This document shows positions 20,563 to 29,078 of a stretch of 64,000 nucleotides of DNA, piece after piece. Position numbers and translations under genes: made by a program. The DNA is from Pyropia yezoensis. Its lineage: Eukaryota; Rhodophyta; Bangiophyceae; Bangiales; Bangiaceae. Location of the stretch: contig CM020620.1 in NCBI GenBank assembly GCA_009829735.1, positions 10,723,420-10,787,419 of the forward strand, read 5' to 3'. The first letter of the stretch is position 1. Each line of letters starts with the position of its first letter. The notes under the pieces are model-generated. The model was not told where the DNA came from. It saw nothing but the letters and a program-made list of their open reading frames with translations, and ran no database searches.

Positions 20563-22323
20563 CTACTCGTTTCCCGGGTCCGAGGAGTCCTTAGAGGTTT
20601 CGGTCTCCAGGTCAAAGTCCGTAGGAGCTTCCCTTGCCAGAGCCTCCGTGATGCTCTGTAAGGTTGCCACTCGGATGGCATGTACCTGTGCCTTGTCCAT
20701 CTTGGAGGGTGCCCGCCGGTCAGCCCAGTTGACCGCCTTTGCAAACACCAGTCCTTGACGCTTGAGTTTCTCCTGGAGATCCTTGGGAATGGTCGGGCAC
20801 TGGTAGGACATATGATCCTCCTTCTGGCACAGCCAGCAAGACCGGAACCGCTGGTTCCTGATCTGCTTGGGGGCGACCAGGGAAGGTTGCTCCTTAGAAA
20901 CGAAGCCGCCCCACTTGTCCCTTGACTCCATGGGTGAGGCCTCGCCAACTGCGAGTACCGGTACAGGGTTATCACCTCCCTTATACTTGTCGGGTCCGGG
21001 ACGGACTCGCGACAACGGCTTGGGGGTTGATACCATAGGAGCCTGGAGGGCCTTGGCTTGCCGGTGCTTGCCCTGGGTGTAGGCCATCAACTGCTGGAAG
21101 GTATGTTCTTGATGTTCCTGGTTGTAGTTCTCCGCATCCACTTGAAGATATTCAGGAAGCCCCTCCGAGAAGATCATCTTGAGCCTGTCCTCAGGGTAAA
21201 CGTTGCCACAAGCATCGCTCATCTCCCGGACACGACGGGCGAACGCCTCTGGAGTCTCTTGTCTCTCCATGGTTGCCCGGTTCAGCCTACCGACTGCCTT
21301 ACGCAGGGAGTCCGCGTCTGCGTAGTTGGACAGGAGCCAGTTGACCGCCTCCGGATAACTCGCGACGGTACGTCCAACAATGTGCCCGGCAGAGTCTGGT
21401 AGAACCTGTGCAAACCGCTGTTCCGCTTCTCCGGTCATGAAGTTAACCAGGAGATAGAGAGCCTTGCCCTCGGACACATCGTTGTCATTGCATGCCTTGA
21501 CAAACCGGCGCAGGAAGGCAAAGATAAGCGCCGGTCTCTTCCCGGAAAACTTAGGATGCCCCCCAAAGCTCGGCTGCATTCGCCGGTTCAGGGATGCCAT
21601 CTTCTTGGCCATCTTCCGGGTGTAACCTTGGTCTTGGTTCTCCAGCCGGTAGTTACCCCAATACGTGACCTTGTTCAGGGTGGCATCTCCCACTTGGTGG
21701 GCAGGGAAGTCGAACTCGACTAGCCTGCGCCGGGTAGGACCGGGAGATGCATCCCAGTCATATCCCTCCTCAGAGCTGGAGGAACTGGTCTCGCTGGTGC
21801 TAGAGCGGCGGCGACGACGCCGACGCCTACGGCTGCTCCGGTCACCGGTCTTGGAGCTCCCCGCCCCATAGGACGCAAGGGGAGGAAAAGCTTGGCCGGT
21901 CCCAGGAGTCGAAGTCTCAGGAAGACCCGTAGAACCAGTCATAGCGGTGCCTCTGGCACTGCTAGTGCCCACAGGAAGAGGTGTATACACCCAGCTGCCA
22001 TGTGTGGGTCCAGGAGTAAACACACCAGGGGCTATCCCTGGAGGTTGAAGAGTAGAACCGACAGGAGGGAGACGTCTGCTGCGAGCGGACTCAAACGCCG
22101 TCGACCCCGGGGTGGCTCCCACAGGAGGAACAGGCGGAGGAACAAGAGCAGGCGGTACTTGGCCGCCTGTAGACTCCAATCCACTACCGGATGTCACGCC
22201 CAGGTCTGCTTCACCCGTAGGGAGAACGCCGGGTTGGGCACCGTCCCCCGCGGTGACCAGGGATGCGTCAAGGGACGCGGGGTCTACCCCTTCGGGCACC
22301 GTCGTGCCAGGGAGGGTAGCCAT
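20563..22323 (-). CDS. gag: Gag of Gypsy-3
   Basis: 586-residue particle protein. The first ~170 residues are low-complexity (Gly, Pro, Thr, Val). A basic RRRRRRRR-type run and a Ser-rich stretch come before a capsid-like domain (~200-420) containing FLRRFVKACNDNDVSEGKA and MERQETPEAFARRVREM. One CCHC zinc knuckle, CWLCQKEDHMSYQC, sits at about residue 490-505, and an acidic tail ends the protein. The ATG at 22323 is the first after the primer site. It resembles Gypsy-1 Gag in the capsid region. Confidence 0.9.
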   Translation of the reverse strand: MATLPGTTVPEGVDPASLDASLVTAGDGAQPGVLPTGEADLGVTSGSGLESTGGQVPPALVPPPVPPVGATPGSTAFESARSRRLPPVGSTLQPPGIAPGVFTPGPTHGSWVYTPLPVGTSSARGTAMTGSTGLPETSTPGTGQAFPPLASYGAGSSKTGDRSSRRRRRRRRRSSTSETSSSSSEEGYDWDASPGPTRRRLVEFDFPAHQVGDATLNKVTYWGNYRLENQDQGYTRKMAKKMASLNRRMQPSFGGHPKFSGKRPALIFAFLRRFVKACNDNDVSEGKALYLLVNFMTGEAEQRFAQVLPDSAGHIVGRTVASYPEAVNWLLSNYADADSLRKAVGRLNRATMERQETPEAFARRVREMSDACGNVYPEDRLKMIFSEGLPEYLQVDAENYNQEHQEHTFQQLMAYTQGKHRQAKALQAPMVSTPKPLSRVRPGPDKYKGGDNPVPVLAVGEASPMESRDKWGGFVSKEQPSLVAPKQIRNQRFRSCWLCQKEDHMSYQCPTIPKDLQEKLKRQGLVFAKAVNWADRRAPSKMDKAQVHAIRVATLQSITEALAREAPTDFDLETETSKDSSDPGNE

Positions 22324-22510
22324 GTTGGTCTCTTGACAGCCACAGTCCAGTTACCTGCGTGTCCAAAGATCGCAAGACCACAAGAGAGGGGTTGGAGAGC
22401 CAGGAATGGGGTTCCCGTGAACGGGTGCAAATAATTCCCAAACCACAGAAAAAGACAGAACAGGAACAACGCAACCGCTGCTCCCAAATGTCTCTTCTCA
22501 AACACTCCAG

Positions 22511-22528
22511 TCCCCTGCTGCTCCACCA
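22511..22528 (-). other. Primer binding site of Gypsy-3
   Basis: Minus strand TGGTGGAGCAGCAGGGGA, the same 18 bases as in Gypsy-1 and Gypsy-2, located just inside the 5' LTR. Confidence 0.8.
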
Positions 22529-22532
22529 AATA

Positions 22533-23104
22533 TGTGGTATAAAACTCGATCCTCTCAGACACGTGTCAATATCCCTCGGGGGAAAGGGACAGGTAACGCA
22601 GAAAGGGGAACTACGAGAATGGTATGCCTGTTGCCTCACGTGCCTGCTTGCAGGGCAAACAGATACGCACGGTAGTGCACACGGGGAAGAGGAAAGCAAA
22701 CGCGCAGTTGTCTTTTTCCCTGAGGGCGCGGGCCGAGGGCGCCTCGCTGTCCCTCTTAACGTGCATCTGGGGGAGCCTCGGCACGTTGGCCAGGTAGCCC
22801 CCCCATAACCCCGAGTGGCCCCGACCCGAGTCTAACCTCGTCAGGTCGGGGGCCACTATCACTACTAATTCTATTCCCACTCACTAATCTCACACTCAAA
22901 TTCTCTCAAATCAAGTCCCTCACAAATATGCAAAAACACATCAGAAATCCCTCTCTCGCGTGTGGATAGCGTAGTCCACCGCATCCCAGTGCCGGGCACG
23001 GGCCACGGCCGCCAACCATCACCACACGGCGGGCGTGTTCTGGCACCTGGTGCCCTCTGGTTGCAGTCCCGGGTCGGCGCCAAGTCGGGGCCAGGGATGC
23101 TACA
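22533..23104 (-). repeat. 5' LTR of Gypsy-3
   Basis: Same sequence as 13463-14034. It drives the element on the minus strand and is followed on that strand by two bases plus the primer region. GTAGA flanks it at 23105-23109. Confidence 0.97.
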
Positions 23105-23575
23105 GTAGACCTCACCCCGTCCCACCCGGGTGCGCCAGAGCTGCGCATGCCGGTCGTCCGGCTGACTCAGGATCCAATGGTGTTCCACCCGCACCGCGTT
23201 CGGCTGGTTGACCAGCCGCACCAACTGCCGCTCCCAACTCGGGTCCACCCTGACGCGGCGGAAAGTCCCTCCAGAGAGACGCGATTGGTGGAAGTCCACC
23301 CTCATCCGCCCAGCGGACTCCATTGACTCTTGCACAGTCATGCCTCGAACCCGAGCCACCAAGTCGGACATCGACATGGCGGGTTGACCCGCCGGCACGG
23401 CGACGCCGCCACCCAACGGGGCAACCCGGGCAGGACCAGGAAGAATCGGGGGCGCCGGGGGATGCCCCACCGGCAGATGGGCCGGCGCCGAAGGTGCACG
23501 GGGCCGAGGAGGAAGAAGAAGGGCGGGCGCCCGCCCGGAGAAGCTCCCGGAGTCCACTGCCATCGGGGTAGACAT
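23105..23575 (-). pseudogene. Antisense ORF of Gypsy-2, 5' fragment
   Basis: N-terminal 157 codons of the same antisense ORF, from ATG 23575 to the Gypsy-3 insertion. Reading through one GTAGA copy, codon 23107-23105 is followed in frame by 13457-13455, so the uninterrupted ORF would be 618 aa. The start is Pro/Ala/Gly-rich, followed by a charged stretch with DLVARVRGMTVQESMESAGR and an Arg/Trp-rich region. An upstream open stretch in the same frame ends 3 bases before this ATG. At present the frame runs on into the Gypsy-3 LTR and the gene is disrupted. Confidence 0.7.
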
Positions 23576-23578
23576 TTC

Positions 23579-24088
23579 CTAACCACCTAGCGTCCGCGGC
23601 ACCGCGGGCAGAGCATCGCCGCCACCCGGGCCCGACGTGGGCACCACGGGGGCTGCAGGGGTAGACCCGTTACCCGCCGACGCGGACACACCAACTGGGC
23701 GGGCACCCGCACCGTCTTGACCCGCCGTACCTGCCGGGGTGCCGCCACTACCATCCGCCACGCCGGCGACACCGTCTTGAGGTAGAGCCGCGCCGGCACC
23801 GGCGACAGACGCCATCCGGGCCGCCGGAGGAGTAGCGGTAGAGGCCACCGCTGCACGCGGTTGTCCGCCACCCGACGGAGCCGTCGTGCCGCTGCACACG
23901 GACGACAACCCGCCCGGCGCGCCTTCCGGGGCCACACGAACGGTCACCCGGTCGTCCTCGTCCTCCGACGAGCTCGCTAAGAAGCACTCGGCGGCGGTGG
24001 CAGAGACGGGAACGTCGTCCACCATCACCTCTTCCTCCTCCTCAAGCAGGAGGTCGTCCTCGCCCCCGGGTACCTGGGGGTCCGACAT
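23579..24088 (-). CDS. Acidic ORF upstream of and in frame with the antisense ORF
   Basis: 169 residues from ATG 24088 to TAG 23581-23579. Very acidic near its start (LLLEEEEEVMVDD, later SSSEDEDDRV), then Ala/Gly/Pro/Thr-rich. The next ATG of the antisense ORF is only one codon further and in the same frame, so this may be the original N-terminus separated by one TAG, or a short upstream ORF. No known domain. Nearness to the 3' LTR (about 590 bp) suggests transcription from LTR-proximal DNA. Confidence 0.5.
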   Translation of the reverse strand: MSDPQVPGGEDDLLLEEEEEVMVDDVPVSATAAECFLASSSEDEDDRVTVRVAPEGAPGGLSSVCSGTTAPSGGGQPRAAVASTATPPAARMASVAGAGAALPQDGVAGVADGSGGTPAGTAGQDGAGARPVGVSASAGNGSTPAAPVVPTSGPGGGDALPAVPRTLGG

Positions 24089-24666
24089 GGTGAAACCAGG
24101 GTAGCAGGGGCGGCCCGTCAGACAAGCCGTCGACGGCTACGACCCGGTACGGTGGGACAACCGGGACGAGCCAGGGAAGCGCAAGCACCCGCGCTTATGA
24201 CCACAAACGGCCACGAGAAGCGCCGGAGGCACGCGGGTCGACCCGCGCTCCACGAGGCTACGAACGCGCTCCACCCAGGCACCTGGGCGGGCCGGGGCCA
24301 CACCCCCGTACGGGGCAACCAAGAGGGGTTCACCCCGAAACCGCCCCCGCGAAAAGCGAGAGCGGCTGCCCCCATGCACTCGGTAACACGAGAGGGGCTC
24401 CCCTACCACCAGACACCTGGTGGCGGATCCGCTTGCACCACCCCTCGGAAAGGGGGGTCGTGAACAGAAACCCGCATCGGGAAATTAACGGTCCGGAAAA
24501 CGGATCGTGTGGGTACCACACAAAGGGGGGCACCCCCCTCAGACAACCTCGAAAAGGGGTGTCTGTCGCGACAGGGCGCAAAGCCCCACCCGACGGGCAA
24601 ACGGTCACGCGACCCACTTACATTCGGTAACCCGAATGCAACTCGACCCGAGGACGGGCCGAATCT
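24089..24666. other. Gypsy-2 region between antisense ORF start and 3' LTR
   Basis: No supported gene. As it precedes the antisense ORF it probably contains its promoter and leader. It is GC-rich, with short repeats of ACCCC/GGGGT and CGGTAACACGAG-like words. No clear TATA box was seen. Confidence 0.45.
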
Positions 24667-24678
24667 CAGGGGGGGATA
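24667..24678 (+). other. Polypurine tract of Gypsy-2
   Basis: CAGGGGGGGATA immediately before the 3' LTR. Position and purine content fit the RNase H-resistant primer for plus-strand DNA synthesis. Confidence 0.6.
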
Positions 24679-25041
24679 TGTAGCAATATGGTCGGCCGTA
24701 TTGTGACCCTAATATTAGGGGGACTACTTCTAATCCTTGGCTTTCAATTTGAGAGTCCGTACTGGTCACGGTATCTATAAGTTATGTATGACCAGAGGGA
24801 CTTGCATCTTGGGGTGGAGGGTAGTTAGTAGTGTCTCCGAGGGTTTATAACGAGGGGGCCGGCGGCGAATCCACCGCCGGCCAAGGCAGAACAACAAACC
24901 CCTTCCATTTGGGCTCCCATCTTGGTCCCGTGGCTTGCGCTCCAAGGACAGCAACCTTGGCCTCCCGGTGACGTTGGTGTCGATCCCCCTTGGTGAGTGT
25001 TCCCTGAGAGTGGACGTGCGACGGATTCCTATTGTGCTACA
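24679..25041 (+). repeat. 3' LTR of Gypsy-2
   Basis: Same length and ends as the 5' LTR. It is preceded by a purine run (24667-24678) suitable as polypurine tract and followed by the second GTCAT copy. Near identity of the LTRs indicates a young insertion. Confidence 0.95.
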
Positions 25042-25046
25042 GTCAT

Positions 25047-25183
25047 TCGCACGAAATGACGACGTGAATACCTCCCAGCGTGGTCGGCGCCGCGACTGTG
25101 AATGGTCGGAGCTGAGGGTCAGGATGACTCGTGCTGTTGAGAATCGCGGCCTCCTGCGACCTGGTGTGTCACCGATGCTTTGA
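25047..25183 (+). pseudogene. Harbinger DDE transposase, 3' part beyond Gypsy-2
   Basis: Directly after the second GTCAT copy (25042-25046), an open stretch continues the transposase frame, counting from T4672 to 25047, and ends at TGA 25181-25183. It encodes about 45 residues ending in NRGLLRPG, which fits the basic C-terminal tail of Harbinger transposases. Frame continuity over the insertion shows that Gypsy-2 landed in a frame that was open here. Confidence 0.75.
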
Positions 25184-25409
25184 GAATGAACGAGGGGAAG
25201 GGAATTGTCTTGTGTGATACCTGCTGTTTGAATCTTGTACCGACCTGCGCTTCTCCATCAACATTGTATGTTTGCATGCGGGAGGTCTTTGCATCGAAGC
25301 GCCGCTTTCCACCGTACGCGAGGCACAAGCGCACCGTCAAATTCCCTTTTGCATGACTCTGGAAACTATGATGTATCAAACATACAAGCACGGCCCTATA
25401 ACCAGGTAA

Positions 25410-26918
25410 TCAATCTGCCGACCCCACTGGATAGATGTCGCCACCGCTCTCCTCTTCATCGCCCGACGTACCCTCGCGCACACTCCCATCCACGCGCTCT
25501 GTCCCAGTACTCTCGCCACGCGGGCCTCCCCCAAGCCCAGACAACCCCCGCTGCAAATTCTCAAGCCCTTGAGAGCCGGGGCGCTCTGGTAGGTCGCTCG
25601 CCCCACCCCCCGTGCTCATCATAAGAGTAGGGGGGCGCGGCGATATGGCGTCCTCCAGCTGCTTCTCAATAGCCCTAATCAGTCCTGGGGCCGCATTGCA
25701 GTCACGCAGGTTCTTGAGGGTGGCTGAGAGTGACACCATCTCAGCAAAGCGCGTGTGCTTCGCGGCAGAAGCAGCCATGCTCGCTGAGCTGTCCACAAGG
25801 GACTGAAAAGCCGATGCGGCTGCGTCCAGCTTACGCTTCCTGTTCGCAGTAGCGGCCCGAGTTCCCGCGCCAGTGTCAACGGCGTCATCTCCTTCGACTC
25901 CCGCCGCGCCCACCTCGGGATTGGCAAGCTCCAAAATCAGGTTGTGGTTGTGGAACAAAGCAAAGCAGTAGTTGAGCAGGGTGTCTCCATCTGAAAAGCT
26001 TCCCCAACGGGCAGAGTCATTCTGGCCCGAGCTAGAAAACCGCTTGTACGTCCGCCAGAACACGGCACAGATCTACGGATTGACGAGAAACACATGATGG
26101 AAAGAGACACTGTCAGAGTCAATGTTGATACACGGCCTCAGCCATGGCCCATAATGGGTACTGTGGTGAGATGCGGTGCTGTTCTGATAATTACACACGG
26201 AATATAGCAATGAAGCGTAAGAAGCGCAACGCACCTCTGACCACTTGGCCTTGAGAAGAGTTCCCGTGCGCACATGCGGGTGAATGTTCGGATCCAACTC
26301 AGCATCGATACATTCGTCCGGAACCGTGAAACGGTCGGTGCTGTTGAACATCTCGGCGACCACGACCACGCAGACAGCGTCTCGACTGGCGCGAGCGTCC
26401 TGCTGACGACGGGACATTGGACCTCGCGAGACCACAACGCCAGCTGCCACCTCCCCGGTGCACATGACATGGGCCAACCACACTGTTTCATGCTTTGAGA
26501 AAGGAGGGGCTCGAGTGCTCGACCCCGCCGCCGCGGCGGCACTTGGCTGTGCCGCACGCTCAGGTAACGCACGTGCCGCCGACAGGTTCTGTGGCGGGAC
26601 GGTCGTGGGCACAGCGAGTAAGCCCTGCGCGGCCAGGCCCGGCGCGGGGCCGTCAGCAACCCGCGCATCGGGGTTCCCGCGGCCCCCCACGGAAGCACCC
26701 ATCTCATGCGACCGAGCCAGCGCGGAGGCGGCCCCGGCTGTGACCGATCCAGAGTCTGTCGATGGACGCGGGCACTCTGCAGCCGTGGCCGGGCCGACGG
26801 GTGGCCCAGTAGAATCGGCCCCGTCCGAGCACGAGACTCCGTTCAACCGACACCGTTCCAGGAGGGCGCTCTTGTTGCCGTAAATCGGGAGCCCGCGTCG
26901 CTTCAGCTCCCGCTTCAT
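25410..26918 (-). CDS. SAP and Myb/trihelix-like protein of the Harbinger element
   Basis: Probable second Harbinger protein, the DNA-binding partner that helps transposase reach the ends or the nucleus. Proposed model: exon 1 from 26918 to 26235, intron 26234-26073 (GTGCGT to TAG, 162 bp), exon 2 from 26072 to 25410; both junctions are phase 0 and the product is 448 aa. The N-terminus is SAP-like (KRELKRRGLPIYGNKSALL) and the SAP frame stays open a little upstream of this ATG. Residues ~140-290, spanning the intron, hold a Trp-rich region with AKWSE and then TYKRFSSSGQND before a WGSFSDGDTLLNY block, like Myb/trihelix proteins of Harbinger elements. An acidic/alanine tail follows. The SAP fusion is unusual. 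It is convergent with the transposase. Confidence 0.6.
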
Positions 26919-27107
26919 TTGGTTGACCGTCGCTCGAGACCTTATGGTTGGTCGGTTGGGAGGGTGTACCAGCCAGTGAAGAGCTGGCTAGCGCGTGGCA
27001 GAGGGTGCGGTCAAGGGGTCCTGCAAGGTCTGCTACTCTCGTGTGGCTGTCGGCGTGGCGGCGAGGAATTAGAACATTGTATGTAAATGAATTTTTGGAC
27101 GGGGACG

Positions 27108-27164
27108 GCGTTATAACGTTATGACATACGCGAGCCGCTCGCGTATGTCATCACGTTATAACGC
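27108..27164. repeat. Long subterminal hairpin of the Harbinger element
   Basis: Two 27-base arms (27108-27134 and 27138-27164) around a 3-base CCG loop pair at 26 of 27 positions. Each arm contains CGTTATAACG (27109-27118 and 27154-27163), a word that also follows the left terminal repeat (3399-3408). These are candidate transposase-binding sites. Established: subterminal repeats often bind Harbinger proteins. Inferred: the role here. Confidence 0.7.
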
Positions 27165-27191
27165 CCGTATAACGCGTTCGACCAATCAGAG

Positions 27192-27212
27192 CGGCGTTAT
27201 GTTTATACGAAG
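27192..27212 (-). repeat. Right terminal inverted repeat of Harbinger element
   Basis: Exact reverse complement of 3380-3400. It lies 27 bp outside a long hairpin (27108-27164) that carries two copies of the CGTTATAACG palindrome also found at the left end. Confidence 0.8.
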
Positions 27213-28213
27213 CGAGACTGCGAACGGGCCTCATCCCCCCAGACTGGTCTGTGACGCGCGGTATCAGAGTTCGCCTTCCCGAGGGGCGAACAGCGATTCC
27301 ACCAGTGCGATCGTAGGGCGAACTCAAACGCGTTTAATCATGTACCCCCGCCGGGGTCTGAAGGTGACAGCCCTTCCCCCATCAATAGCTCCATTCCTGT
27401 CGCTGTTACCCCGGGCATTCTCAGACATCTCTGAGATGCCCTGGGGAAGCGTCCGCATGTGTACTATGAGGGTCGAAATGCCTCCGAGATGCAGAGGACC
27501 GTACATCCGCCAGAGGTGGTAGAGTCACAGTCATGGGGGGATTGCACCTCCCCCGAGACGTGAAAAGACGCCCCCTGTGCCGGGCCCGCCCCTGTTCGAC
27601 CTCGCCAGCCCCGGGTGTGGCGGGAAGAGAGCCTTTGGGGGGTGCGCCGGGCGAGGGTGGCGGCCATTGGGCGCGGTGCGACGGGATGAGGTGGGGTGGG
27701 CGGCACTTCACCCAGGTGGGCCTTGTATTTGGAAAAAGAGGTCCCACATTGGTTCTGTAGGAAATCGATGTGTGGGGGGGTGGGGGGAGATGTGGGGGGG
27801 GGGCCGGGGGGGGGGTTTGAGGGGGGAGTGGCGGGGGGGGTGTTCGGGGGGGGTGGGGGGCGGGGGGTCGCCGGGGGTGGGTGCGTGGGGGGGGGGGTGG
27901 GCTGGCTCTCTGGGGGTCCGTGGGGGGGGGGGGGCGGCCCGGGCTTGCCGTTTGGGCTTGAGATAAGTACAGCATTTTTTTCTCTTGTCTGGTAGGGAGC
28001 GGGTTAGGATACCTCATTAGGGCCAATTAGGCTGAGGACTCTGGTACATCTCGGTCGTGGTGTGACGTGCTATGCGACGGGTCGTTTTTCCGTCACTCGA
28101 TGTGTGAGGGATGCGTCTGAGAATCATGAGGGGCCCTTTGTGACGAAGCGTCGTGGCCCGCCGCGCTTCTACGGTTCGCTCCTGCGGTCCCTCGTTGATG
28201 TCCGTATCTGGAC
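27213..28213. other. Intergenic DNA with a strongly G-rich tract
   Basis: No supported gene. Between about 27770 and 27945 the plus strand is mostly G, with many runs of 4 to 9 G separated by one to three bases, so G-quadruplexes could form. The Pro-rich and Gly-rich frames across it come from this composition. Confidence 0.6.
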
Positions 28214-28765
28214 ATGGTAGGCGCGTCCCCCCCTTCCTCGAGCTACTGCCGCGCCCACCAGCGACCACCGCCCTCCGCCGGGTACGTCGTGGACGCGCTG
28301 GAGCGTTACGCAGCGGACGCGGCGGCGGTGGCGGCGGCGGCGGCTCTCGACGCGACCACCACGGCGGCGTCCTCCAGGGGAGGCGCTGCAGAGGATGCCG
28401 TGGCGGTGGCCGCCACCGCCGAAGTGGCCGACGCGGCGACGGCGGCGGCGGCCTACCTGGCTGCTGTCGCCCACATGGGCGCGACCGACGTGAGCGCAGC
28501 CCTCTCCGACATTTTAGAAGCGGTGACGGCGTACGCCGCTGCGACGGGGGCGTCGGCCGCCGCGGCAGCCGACGGCGTTGCCGCCACCGTCGTCACCGTG
28601 CACGGCCCTATCGACGCCGCCGCCACGGCGGTCGCCGCCGACGGCGTGGCACGCGGCGCCGCGGCGGCGGCCGCGGGGCGCCGCGCGGCGTCGGCGGCCG
28701 CCGCGACCGAGGCGGCGGTGTCGCCGCGCTGCGCCTGGTTGTGGGTGAGGCGGTGTTGGCGCTGA
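28214..28765 (+). CDS. Alanine-rich hypothetical ORF
   Basis: 183 residues, more than 40 percent alanine, with a possible coiled or helical pattern (VVDALERYAADAAAVAAAAA, later SDILEAVTAYAAATGASAA). The Ala codons are almost all GCG/GCC, so the composition could come from GCC repeats alone. After ~28700 the Ala/Val-rich pattern continues in another frame to 28914 (GEAVLALRAAVGRAAVAVE), which would fit a frameshifted longer gene. No known domain. A chance frame in GC-repeat DNA is a real possibility. Confidence 0.25.
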   Translation: MVGASPPSSSYCRAHQRPPPSAGYVVDALERYAADAAAVAAAAALDATTTAASSRGGAAEDAVAVAATAEVADAATAAAAYLAAVAHMGATDVSAALSDILEAVTAYAAATGASAAAAADGVAATVVTVHGPIDAAATAVAADGVARGAAAAAAGRRAASAAAATEAAVSPRCAWLWVRRCWR

Positions 28766-28914
28766 GGGCGGCGGTGGGCCGCGCAGCGGTTGCGGTCGAG
28801 ACGGGGACCGCGGGCGTAGTGGGCGTGTCGACCGCGTCGGCGGCGGAGATCGCGGCGGCGTTTAGTGATGTGGCCGCCGTGGAGTCGCGGGAGGTCTTGG
28901 CGCCGCCGTTGTAG

Positions 28915-29047
28915 CGGCAGAAGCCGACGCGGCCGTCGCCACCAGTAGATGGGTCGACCTTCGCGAGGGGGTTGGGGCCATTGGTGCCGACGCGGCGACC
29001 GCTGTCGCCCACGCGGCCGCACGATCGACGGCGGATAGGAAGATTGT

Positions 29048-29078
<31 letters not shown>

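Larger units (their letters stand above)
13463..23104 (-). mobile_element. Gypsy-3 chromovirus, complete, nested in Gypsy-2
   Basis: A 9642-bp element on the minus strand with two 572-bp LTRs that I could not tell apart by eye, flanked by GTAGA at 13458-13462 and 23105-23109. Order on its own strand: LTR, primer site, gag, pol in one long frame (protease, RT, RNase H, integrase, chromodomain), then an ORF on the opposite strand and the 3' LTR. All its long frames look intact. It landed in the antisense ORF of Gypsy-2. Identical LTRs and open frames make it the youngest and most likely active element here. Confidence 0.97.
4673..25041 (+). mobile_element. Gypsy-2 chromovirus LTR retrotransposon (20.4 kb with nested insert)
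   Basis: Two 363-bp LTRs (I noticed one mismatch, cccctcccat against ccccttccat), flanked by the 5-bp duplication GTCAT at 4668-4672 and 25042-25046. Order: LTR, primer site, gag, protease, RT-RNase H, integrase with chromodomain, then a long antisense ORF and the 3' LTR. The protease-RT-RNaseH-integrase order and the C-terminal chromodomain make it a chromovirus of the Ty3/Gypsy class. Gypsy-3 lies inside its antisense ORF; without it the element is about 10.7 kb. The pol region has a frameshift, a stop and a changed protease site, so it is probably not autonomous. Confidence 0.95.
3380..27212. mobile_element. PIF/Harbinger DNA transposon, split by Gypsy-2
   Basis: The ends carry a 21-bp perfect inverted repeat (3380-3400 and 27192-27212, outer bases CTTCGTATAAAC). 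Subtracting Gypsy-2 with one GTCAT copy leaves about 3459 bp, a normal size for this superfamily. Inside are the two genes expected of Harbinger elements: a DDE transposase on the plus strand (3626 to 25183, interrupted) and a DNA-binding SAP/Myb-like protein on the minus strand (25410-26918), arranged tail to tail. I could not find a matching 3-bp target duplication (flanks CGC and CGA), so the true ends may be a few bases off or the duplication has decayed. Confidence 0.8.

Noticed and set aside
27421..28026. Proline-rich 201-residue minus-strand frame
   Set aside because: Produced by the G-rich tract; no motif or codon structure.
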